A DNA stretch of 5,933 nucleotides from Chloroflexota bacterium (lineage in GTDB: Bacteria > Chloroflexota > Anaerolineae > UBA3071), in the NCBI GenBank assembly GCA_014383605.1, contig JACNHM010000518.1:1-5933 (forward strand), in the 5' to 3' direction. The translations under genes were made by a program, and so were the position numbers. The notes beneath the pieces are model-generated. The model made no database searches, was not told where the DNA came from, and saw only the letters and a list, made by a program, of their open reading frames with translations. Positions 1-4,472 of the stretch are shown in pieces (position 1 is the first letter of the stretch; each line of letters begins with the position of its first letter).

Positions 1-82
1 GCAGCACGGCCACGGCCCACAGACGACGCCAGGGGCTCTGTTCCAGACATTCCGCCAGCGTGGGTATTCGTGCATCGTTCAT
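1..82 (-). CDS. Partial CDS, N-terminus of an unidentified protein, possibly membrane-associated
   Basis: A reading frame opens with ATG at 82-80 and stays open to the window edge, giving 27 codons that begin MNDARIPTLAECLEQ and end with RLWAVAVL. A GAGGG Shine-Dalgarno at 88-92 sits 5 bases before the ATG, which supports a true start. The run WRRLWAVAVL has arginines followed by a hydrophobic stretch, as at the beginning of a first transmembrane helix, but too little is visible to be sure. It lies 135 bases downstream of cas2 on the same strand, so it may be the next gene of the same transcript or a separate unit. The product cannot be identified from 27 residues. Confidence 0.6.
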   Translation of the reverse strand, partial: MNDARIPTLAECLEQSPWRRLWAVAVL

Positions 83-217
83 CTTTGCCCTCAGTGTGCG
101 AGAAGCATCCCCTGTGCTACCCTTCTGTGTATGGAGGCATCCCAGGACACGAGCCTGGTCTACATGAGCCAGAAGGCGACACGCCCTTCGTCTCTGCAAA
201 TGTGCCTCCTTCCGGCC
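83..217. other. Intergenic gap downstream of cas2, no array
   Basis: These 135 bases separate the cas2 stop from the next start codon. There are no direct repeats of CRISPR type. Two weak inverted repeats are visible: CCAGG and CCTGG with a 7-base loop at 142-158, and GAAGG with CCTTC at 172-189. Neither is followed by a T-tract, so neither is a convincing intrinsic terminator. No clear promoter was found. Confidence 0.5.
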
Positions 218-556
218 TTACAGCACGTAGAAGTCCTTAAGTGGCTCCACCCGCTCCCGCCCCACGATCTGCGTGCGGCGCAGGCAGTCTTCGCACAGGC
301 GATAGAAGCGTACATTATCCTGCTGTTTGTCGATCAGCCGGTCCAGCCTCTCCCGCATGCGCTTCAGGTCCTGGGGCCGCAGATCGCACTCGAACACGCT
401 GTACTGCACGTGCGCGCCGTAGTCTTTCAGGATCTTCATGACCCGGGTGCGCCGCTTGTCGTCAGGGATGTCGTAGCTCACCACCACGAACAGCGAGCGC
501 CGTCTTCCCTTGTCCGGCGGTGTCTTGTCGCTGGCTCGCCTCTGCTGTTTAGCCAT
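218..556 (-). CDS. cas2: CRISPR-associated endoribonuclease/integrase subunit Cas2
   Basis: This 112-residue protein is the Cas2 partner that bridges Cas1 dimers in the spacer-integration complex. After a basic N-terminal stretch of about 20 residues comes the first beta strand LFVVVSYDIPDD, with the family aspartate at D29. It is followed by the amphipathic helix RRTRVMKILKDYG, the strand VQYSVFECDL (residues 50-59) and RFYRLCEDCLRR near the C-terminus with a CxxC pair (C88, C91). The start at 556 is chosen because GAGGAG at 563-568 lies 6 bases upstream. An in-frame extension to 721 has no such support and would read through the RNase H gene. Only 14 bases separate it from the RNase H stop, so the two are almost certainly co-translated. 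The basic N-terminal extension MAKQQRRASDKTPPDKGRRR is longer than in typical Cas2 proteins, which begin close to the first strand. Confidence 0.93.
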   Translation of the reverse strand: MAKQQRRASDKTPPDKGRRRSLFVVVSYDIPDDKRRTRVMKILKDYGAHVQYSVFECDLRPQDLKRMRERLDRLIDKQQDNVRFYRLCEDCLRRTQIVGRERVEPLKDFYVL

Positions 557-562
557 CTTCTT

Positions 563-568
563 CTCCTC
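563..568 (-). promoter_or_regulatory. cas2 ribosome-binding site
   Basis: GAGGAG lies 6 bases before the ATG at 556, inside the 14-base gap after the RNase H stop codon. It decides the cas2 start against a longer in-frame opening and indicates translational coupling. Confidence 0.75.
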
Positions 569-570
569 AG

Positions 571-1017
571 CTAGTCTCCCTTTCCGCCTTGTGATCCGGG
601 ATCCCATCCAGTCAGGGCTTCGTTGGCCAGCGCGTCGGCCAGACGGTTGCGCTCGCGGGGGATATGCGTATAGGTGACCCGTGGCAGGCGACGGGCCGCG
701 GCACAGGCCCGGGTGTGCCAACGGCGCAGGGCGGGGCTGTGAACACTGAAGTCACCCCGCATCTGTCCCATCACGATCTCGCTGTCCAGAAAGCAGTGCA
801 GTTCTTGCGGCCGGAAGCGAAGCGCCGCTTGCAGTCCCAGTACCAGCGCCGCGTACTCGGCCTCGTTGTTGGTCATGCGCCCCATCCGCCGCGTGACCCA
901 GGCCAGGATCTGGCCATCCGGTCGCCGCACTACCGCTCCGAGACCTGCCGCCTCGCCCGTCGCTCCGATGGCTCCATCGGTGAACAGCAGGAGCTTTCGC
1001 CCTCTTCTGCGCAGCAC
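571..1017 (-). CDS. RNase HI-like (RVT_3 type) ribonuclease H inside the cas adaptation operon
   Basis: This 148-residue protein has the RNase H fold signature and probably cleaves the RNA strand of RNA:DNA hybrids. The four expected acidic metal ligands are present: D14 in LLFTDGA, E52 in TNNEAEYAAL, D78 in CFLDSE and D128 in RERNRLADALANEAL. H118 in THIPRERN resembles the conserved stretch before the last aspartate. GTG at 1017 is preferred as start because AAGGGGG lies 6 bases upstream and translation then begins just before the first strand. An in-frame ATG at 1065 would add 16 residues but has a poor ribosome-binding site and reads through repeat-like DNA. The gene sits between cas1 (80-base gap) and cas2 (14-base gap), on the same strand, with the RT gene upstream of cas1. 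That context suggests a role in processing RT products for spacer capture; this role is inferred. A housekeeping RNase H caught in the operon is the alternative. Confidence 0.88.
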   Translation of the reverse strand: MLRRRGRKLLLFTDGAIGATGEAAGLGAVVRRPDGQILAWVTRRMGRMTNNEAEYAALVLGLQAALRFRPQELHCFLDSEIVMGQMRGDFSVHSPALRRWHTRACAAARRLPRVTYTHIPRERNRLADALANEALTGWDPGSQGGKGD

Positions 1018-1023
1018 GCTTTG

Positions 1024-1030
1024 CCCCCTT
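1024..1030 (-). promoter_or_regulatory. Ribosome-binding site deciding the GTG start of the RNase H gene
   Basis: AAGGGGG stands 6 bases before GTG at 1017. The competing ATG at 1065 has no comparable purine-rich motif at proper spacing, so this site favours the shorter protein. Confidence 0.6.
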
Positions 1031-1031
1031 T

Positions 1032-1052
1032 CATGCTTCTGGCATCCTGTCT
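1032..1052 (-). repeat. Single copy related to the 21-bp repeat of the GTPase tail
   Basis: Read on the minus strand, this 21-base stretch (AGACAGGATG at its start, AAGCATG at its end) matches the first 21-bp repeat unit of the GTPase gene, taken in the same phase, at 16 of 21 positions by eye. It lies in the cas1-RNase H junction, about 2.2 kb from the three tandem copies. Confidence 0.45.
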
Positions 1053-1060
1053 CTGTGCCA

Positions 1061-1088
1061 GCCATCGACCATTCGCCATCGGCCGCCA
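1061..1088. repeat. 7-bp quasi-repeat in the cas1-RNase H junction
   Basis: On the plus strand four consecutive heptamers resemble GCCATCG: two are exact (1061-1067 and 1075-1081), and the intervening and following units (ACCATTC, GCCGCCA) are degenerate. This is weak but fits the pattern of short-period repeats at other junctions in the window. Confidence 0.4.
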
Positions 1089-1097
1089 GCCCCTCCG

Positions 1098-2114
1098 CTA
1101 GCGGACCACCATTGGACGATAGCGCTTGGTCTTGCCCAAGACCACACGGGCCAGTTGCCGCACCTGCAGCTCCAGGCAACGCCGGTAGGTCGTCTGCTGT
1201 CCACTGCCAGGATGGGGCACACGGGAGGCCAAACGAGCCTCGTAGGCCTTGATCAACTGCTCCACACCCTTGTCCCCCAGTTCAATGGGCCGTTCCGCTC
1301 GCCCGGTGCGCACGAAATCCGCCGCTGCAAGTTGGCCGCTGCTTACCAGCTCCAGAGCCACAGTATCCACCAGCAGCGGCCGGAATTCTTCCATCACGTC
1401 CAACGCCAACGAGGGACGTCCGTAAGCGATAGCATGGAAGAAGCCCAGGTAAGGATCCAGCCCCACCAACTGCACCGCCGCCGTGGCATCTTTCAGCAAC
1501 AGTGAGTAGCCGAAGCTGAGCACGGCGTTGAAGGGATCAGGCGGAGGGTAGTAGGCGCGCCCCTGGAAGCCCCACTCGGGTGACAGCAGGGCTTTGAAGG
1601 CGGCGAAGTAGTAGGCCCCTGCTTTGCCCTCGAAGCCCCGCAGTGACTCCAGCGAGCGGGCCTGCCTGGCCGGGCCGAGCATTGTGCCCACACCCTGGGC
1701 AGCTTTGTCCAGGGCGACATGCCGGCCATCCCGCTGCGGCCAAAGCGAGTGCTGCTGCAACAGCCAGCGCTGATTGCTCAGCTTGCCGGCCACCACCTGA
1801 CGAGCGATGCCTATGGCCACCTCCTCGTCCGTCATTTGCTGCAGTTGAGCATGACGCAGTTCGGCGAACTTGGACCCCGTGTGCATCAGCCGCCCGCGGA
1901 ACTTGCCCCGCGAGGAGAAGAACACCACGTCCACCTCCTGCTGCAGCAGCAAGGCCATGGCCGGCGCGGTCAATTGCACATTGCCGAAGAGCGCCAGTTG
2001 CTCCAGGTGGATCAGAGGGATGTCCATCAGTTGGTGTTCGTTCTTGGTCACCAGCAGCCGTTCGCCCTGCCGCCGCACCACCGCCCCTTGTTCTCGCACG
2101 TACACTACGCTCAT
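1098..2114 (-). CDS. cas1: CRISPR-associated endonuclease/integrase Cas1
   Basis: Cas1 is the metal-dependent integrase that inserts spacers into CRISPR arrays together with Cas2. The 338-residue product has the usual family length and two-domain plan: an N-terminal beta-rich part to about residue 75 (with LVTKNEHQLMDIPL and LEQLALFGNVQLT) and a helical catalytic domain. The metal ligands are recognisable: E162 in LRGFEGKAGAYYF, H227 in GFFHAIAYGRPSLALD, and E242 in DVMEEFRP, with D239 nearby. The start MSVVYVREQG is chosen because GGAGGTGA lies at ideal spacing upstream. A TTG at 2129 overlaps that site and is unlikely to be used. The gene follows the RT gene with a 132-base repeat-filled gap and precedes the RNase H gene by 80 bases. 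The sequence style resembles Cas1 from type I/III systems, but the subtype cannot be fixed without effector genes. Confidence 0.97.
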   Translation of the reverse strand: MSVVYVREQGAVVRRQGERLLVTKNEHQLMDIPLIHLEQLALFGNVQLTAPAMALLLQQEVDVVFFSSRGKFRGRLMHTGSKFAELRHAQLQQMTDEEVAIGIARQVVAGKLSNQRWLLQQHSLWPQRDGRHVALDKAAQGVGTMLGPARQARSLESLRGFEGKAGAYYFAAFKALLSPEWGFQGRAYYPPPDPFNAVLSFGYSLLLKDATAAVQLVGLDPYLGFFHAIAYGRPSLALDVMEEFRPLLVDTVALELVSSGQLAAADFVRTGRAERPIELGDKGVEQLIKAYEARLASRVPHPGSGQQTTYRRCLELQVRQLARVVLGKTKRYRPMVVR

Positions 2115-2118
2115 TTTG

Positions 2119-2126
2119 TCACCTCC
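2119..2126 (-). promoter_or_regulatory. cas1 ribosome-binding site
   Basis: GGAGGTGA is a strong Shine-Dalgarno, with its GGAGG core 7 bases before the ATG at 2114. It fixes the cas1 start and gives cas1 independent translation initiation after the repeat-filled gap. Confidence 0.8.
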
Positions 2127-2130
2127 CAAT

Positions 2131-2249
2131 TCATGGTCGTGTAGTCAATTGATCGGGCAGTCAGAAGGTCTGCTTGGCAGGGTGGTCTGACCAGGAGACT
2201 ATGCAGCTGACCGACCACGCGACCAAGAGACCAAGCGACTACCCGACTA
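2131..2249. repeat. 8-bp periodic array with strand inversion between RT and cas1
   Basis: On the minus strand, from 2249 down, consecutive octamers follow TRGTCNNN: units at 2242-2249, 2234-2241, 2226-2233, 2218-2225, 2210-2217, 2194-2201 and 2186-2193 fit, and 2202-2209 does not. At 2183-2193 a perfect palindrome TGGTC-A-GACCA marks a switch. From there to 2131 the period continues as GAYYNNNN units, the reverse complement of the first kind, at 2179-2187 (9 bases), 2171-2178 (degenerate), 2163-2170, 2155-2162, 2147-2154, 2139-2146 and 2131-2138. The first unit contains the TAG stop of the RT gene and the last ends just before the cas1 ribosome-binding site. The two arms could pair imperfectly as RNA. 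The function is unknown. Confidence 0.8.
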
Positions 2250-3149
2250 AAGCCGATAGTGTTCGTTGCGCACGAAGAAGTAGCCCAGGAATGTGAAGCC
2301 TTCGTCGAAATGCACGATGCGCGTCTTCTCTTCGTGCAGGCTCAGCCGGAGCCGGGCCAGGGTTCGTGCTGCTTCCGACCGCGCTTTCTGCGCCTCCCGC
2401 TTGTGTTCACAGCAGACCACCAGGTCATCGGCGTAGCGCACCAGCCGATACCCGCGCCGGTTCAGGGCCACGTCCAGCGGATGCAGGTAGATGTTGGCCA
2501 GCAGCGGCGAGAGCACGCTGCCCTGCGAGGTGCCGGCCCGCGCCCGCCCGTCGCTCAGCGTGTTGAAGATGCGGGCGCGCAGCCAGCTTTCGATCCGCCG
2601 CAACAGCCGCCGGTCGCGGATGCGCTGGTGCAGGACGCCCATGAGCCGCCGGCTGTCCATGCGGTCGAAGCATTTCTCGATGTCGGCATCCAGCACCCAG
2701 CGATGACCGGCGTCGCGGTGAGATAACACGGCTTGCACGGCGTCTTCCACGCCTCGTCCCGGCCGGAAGCCGTAGCTGCAGTCCCGGAACCCCGCTTCGA
2801 AGGTGGGGGCAATGGCCTCGTACACCACCCGCTGCGCCACGCGGTCCCGCAACGCCCACAGGGCCAGCGGCCGCCAATCCCCTTTGGGCTTGGGCACCAA
2901 CACCCGCTTCACCGGCAGGGGCTCATATCGGCCGCGTACCAGTTCCTGCCGTAGCGTTTCCAGTTGCCCCTCCAGGTCGGCTTCAAACTGTCGTATGGTG
3001 ACGCCATCCACCCCCGCCGCGCCGGCGTTGGCCCGCACCACCCGCCAGGCCCGCCGCATGGCCTCCGGCGAGAAGAGCGCCTCTGGATCACTCCGCGCCA
3101 CCACGGGCGGGCTATCTGGCCTGGTCTCCCTCAACCATTTCCTCAGCAT
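2247..3149 (-). CDS. CRISPR-associated stand-alone reverse transcriptase, group II intron-like
   Basis: This 300-residue protein is an RNA-dependent DNA polymerase (RVT_1) of the group II intron-like type. Visible motifs are NAGAAGVDGVTIRQFEADL (41-59, motif 0 region), PKPKGDWRPLALWALRDRVAQ (87-106, motif 1), SYGFRPGRG (125-133, motif 2), DADIEKCFD with catalytic D156 (motif A), AGTSQGSVLSPLLANIYLHP (205-224, motif B), RYADDLVV with D241 and D242 (motif C), EEKTRIVHFDEGFTFLGYFF (motifs 6-7). It ends ten residues after FLGY, so there is no maturase X/thumb or HNH endonuclease domain and no intron is evident. ATG at 3149 is chosen because AAGGAGG lies 6 bases upstream; an ATG at 3188 lacks such a site. 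The start overlaps the GTPase gene by 38 bases. cas1 follows 132 bases later in the same frame, but separated by three stop codons. RT next to Cas1 is known from RNA-spacer-acquiring CRISPR systems; that role is inferred here. Confidence 0.92.
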   Translation of the reverse strand: MLRKWLRETRPDSPPVVARSDPEALFSPEAMRRAWRVVRANAGAAGVDGVTIRQFEADLEGQLETLRQELVRGRYEPLPVKRVLVPKPKGDWRPLALWALRDRVAQRVVYEAIAPTFEAGFRDCSYGFRPGRGVEDAVQAVLSHRDAGHRWVLDADIEKCFDRMDSRRLMGVLHQRIRDRRLLRRIESWLRARIFNTLSDGRARAGTSQGSVLSPLLANIYLHPLDVALNRRGYRLVRYADDLVVCCEHKREAQKARSEAARTLARLRLSLHEEKTRIVHFDEGFTFLGYFFVRNEHYRL

Positions 3150-4323
3150 CGCCACCCTCCTTCGCCTGTTGCCTGATCCGTCGTCCATGTTTCATGATAG
3201 GCCGTGTGATCGAAGCTCCTGTTGCCTGCATCCTGCCTTTTGCTTCCCACATCTTGCCTCTTGCTCCCTGCATCTTGTCTCTCGCTTTCTGCCGCCAGCC
3301 TGTCCACTCCGGCTTCCACAGTTTGAGGCGCAGGCGGTCATGGCCGTGCTCGAAGTAGGCCACGGCCGATTGCCCCAGCAGCCAGGTGCTCGCTGCAGCC
3401 AGCAGCCCACTCAACGCCCAGCCCAGCACGGGCAGCAGCTTGGCTGCCTGTTGGGCCACGTAGCGGAGCCCCACGCCCACCAGCACCGTGGCCACCAGTT
3501 CCTTGCTGGAACGATCCACGCCCGGCCGGTCGTACAGCTCCCCCAGCCGCATGACCATGCGCACCTGGGCGGCCAGTTGCAGAGGCACATCCAGCAAGGG
3601 GATCGGTTCGGCTCCCAGCAACGCCGCCAGCACGGTGGCCTGGCGCACCAGCCGCCGCGTCACCAGAGGGCGGAAGCAGGCCATCTCCCGGCCCAGAGGC
3701 AACGCCAGGCGAGGACAGGACTCCAGGATGCGGGGGACAAGATGCTCCTGAATCCCCTCTCCCGTGAGGGCACAGACGCTCACCGGACGGGTGCCCAGCC
3801 GTCGGCGCAGCTCGGCTTGGGCCTCCGCTGTCTGGCCATCGTCGTGCCCATCCGTCCTGTTGAGCACAGCCAGCAGCGGCCGGCCCGTGGCCCGAAGGCG
3901 GCTCAGCCAGCGGTATTCGTCCCCCTGCAGCCCCAGCGAGCCGTTGAACACGAACAGCAGCAAGTCCATGTCGGCCACGGTGGCCAGCAAGGCATCATCA
4001 ACCCAGGGCCCCTCCTCGAAGCTGAAGGGGTCGCCCTCTGCCGCCGCAGTGGACGGTGACAGATCGATCAACGTGAAGAGCCCCATAGGCTCCAGGCGGG
4101 GGCCGTTGGTGGGCGGAGCGGCGTCCCGCACCGCAGAGACCTCCCATCCCTGCAACTGGTTGAAGAGGGTGGATTTCCCTACTCCTGGCAAGCCTACCAG
4201 AGCCACCTGCCCCAACCGTTCCTCGTCCACCTCCATCCGTTCCGTGTCCCAATCCAGATCGCTCAACACGCCCCGCAACGTGCTCCAGGCGCTGTCCCCT
4301 TCCGGCATCCAGTCTCCACGCAT
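3112..4323 (-). CDS. P-loop GTPase with C-terminal DUF697-like membrane region
   Basis: The 403-residue product has an Era/YcjF-like GTPase domain: Walker A GLPGVGKST (44-52), a candidate switch threonine T72, NRTD (155-158) as G4 and SVCALTG (182-188) as a G5-like loop. The G3 motif is atypical: LIDLSPS (85-91) replaces the usual DxxG. A C-terminal region (about 228-330) resembles DUF697, with hydrophobic segments around 277-290 and 297-322 that could associate with or cross the membrane. ATG at 4323 is chosen because AAGGAGAGGAGG lies upstream; ATG at 4308 is a second possibility. Residues 347-367 form three seven-residue repeats (ARDKMQG, ARGKMWE, AKGRMQA) from 21-bp DNA repeats, followed by a basic tail that looks like read-through of former intergenic sequence. 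The last 38 bases overlap the RT gene. A role with the cas genes is unproven; the substrate or partner is unknown. Confidence 0.82.
   Translation of the reverse strand: MRGDWMPEGDSAWSTLRGVLSDLDWDTERMEVDEERLGQVALVGLPGVGKSTLFNQLQGWEVSAVRDAAPPTNGPRLEPMGLFTLIDLSPSTAAAEGDPFSFEEGPWVDDALLATVADMDLLLFVFNGSLGLQGDEYRWLSRLRATGRPLLAVLNRTDGHDDGQTAEAQAELRRRLGTRPVSVCALTGEGIQEHLVPRILESCPRLALPLGREMACFRPLVTRRLVRQATVLAALLGAEPIPLLDVPLQLAAQVRMVMRLGELYDRPGVDRSSKELVATVLVGVGLRYVAQQAAKLLPVLGWALSGLLAAASTWLLGQSAVAYFEHGHDRLRLKLWKPEWTGWRQKARDKMQGARGKMWEAKGRMQATGASITRPIMKHGRRIRQQAKEGGDAEEMVEGDQAR
3156..3162 (-). promoter_or_regulatory. RT ribosome-binding site within the GTPase coding sequence
   Basis: AAGGAGG lies 6 bases before the ATG at 3149, in DNA that also codes for the GTPase tail (QAKEGG). 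It decides the RT start and implies that ribosomes finishing the GTPase can reinitiate on RT. Confidence 0.7.
3223..3285 (-). repeat. Three tandem 21-bp quasi-repeats in the GTPase tail
   Basis: Minus-strand units at 3265-3285, 3244-3264 and 3223-3243 share GCRARRGRCARGATG followed by a variable purine-rich end. Because 21 is a multiple of three, they stay in frame and code for three similar heptapeptides. A related single copy is found at 1032-1052 in the cas1-RNase H junction. Confidence 0.75.
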
Positions 4324-4425
4324 CGCTCCCGGCCTCCTCTCCTTGATCGGGTGAAAAGCTGGCCTGTTCCAGGGCCGCAGTTCCCGGAGCGACGGCCCAC
4401 AAGATCTTCTGGAGGTCGTGGCGCT

Positions 4426-4455
4426 TGGAACCTGAAACCCTGGAACCTGTGACCC
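4426..4455. repeat. 15-bp tandem repeat, two copies
   Basis: The plus-strand units at 4426-4440 and 4441-4455 both begin TGGAACCTG and end ACCC or GACCC, agreeing at 13 of 15 positions. The second unit runs into a hairpin sequence at 4449-4461. Confidence 0.65.
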
Positions 4456-4461
4456 TGTCAC
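4449..4461. promoter_or_regulatory. Short perfect inverted repeat GTGAC-N3-GTCAC
   Basis: Five-base arms separated by three bases lie 12 bases downstream of the upstream gene's stop codon and overlap the 15-bp repeat. It could be an operator or a small hairpin, but there is no following T-tract, so a terminator call is not supported. Confidence 0.3.
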
Positions 4462-4472
4462 CGCTTGCCGTC

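Larger units (their letters stand above)
4324..4472 (-). other. Intergenic leader upstream of the GTPase gene
   Basis: These 149 bases separate the upstream stop codon (TAG at 4475-4473) from the GTPase start. They hold a 15-bp tandem repeat, a small perfect hairpin and the purine-rich ribosome-binding site at 4333-4344. No convincing -10/-35 pair is visible. The frame of the GTPase is also open through this stretch, but there is no start signal to support a longer protein. Confidence 0.5.

Noticed and set aside
142..189. Intrinsic terminator after cas2
   Set aside because: The visible stems are only about five bases and no T-tract follows on the minus strand.
83..217. Possible CRISPR array or leader next to cas2
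   Set aside because: No direct repeat of 20-40 bases recurs in this 135-base gap, and too little room exists for repeat-spacer units.
557..721. Longer Cas2 start at 721
   Set aside because: The extra 55 residues overlap the RNase H gene in another frame, have no ribosome-binding site support and do not resemble Cas2.
2115..2148. Promoter for cas1 from a TTGACT -35-like box on the minus strand at 2143-2148
   Set aside because: The expected -10 position 17 bases downstream falls on the GAGGTG ribosome-binding site and shows no TATAAT-like sequence. TTGACT is also part of the 8-bp repeat.
2131..2249. CRISPR array between RT and cas1
   Set aside because: The periodicity is 8 bases with a five-base core and an orientation switch, unlike CRISPR repeats separated by unique spacers of 30-40 bases.
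2247..3149. Group II intron encoding a maturase
   Set aside because: The RT lacks an X/maturase and endonuclease domain, and no domain V-like hairpin with an AY end is visible after its stop. The gene abuts cas1 and overlaps the GTPase gene.
2803..4059. Long plus-strand open frame of 418 codons opposite the RT and GTPase genes
   Set aside because: It runs antisense across the recognisable RT and GTPase genes, has low-complexity H/Q/R-rich composition and no family motifs. It is a shadow frame of GC-rich coding DNA.
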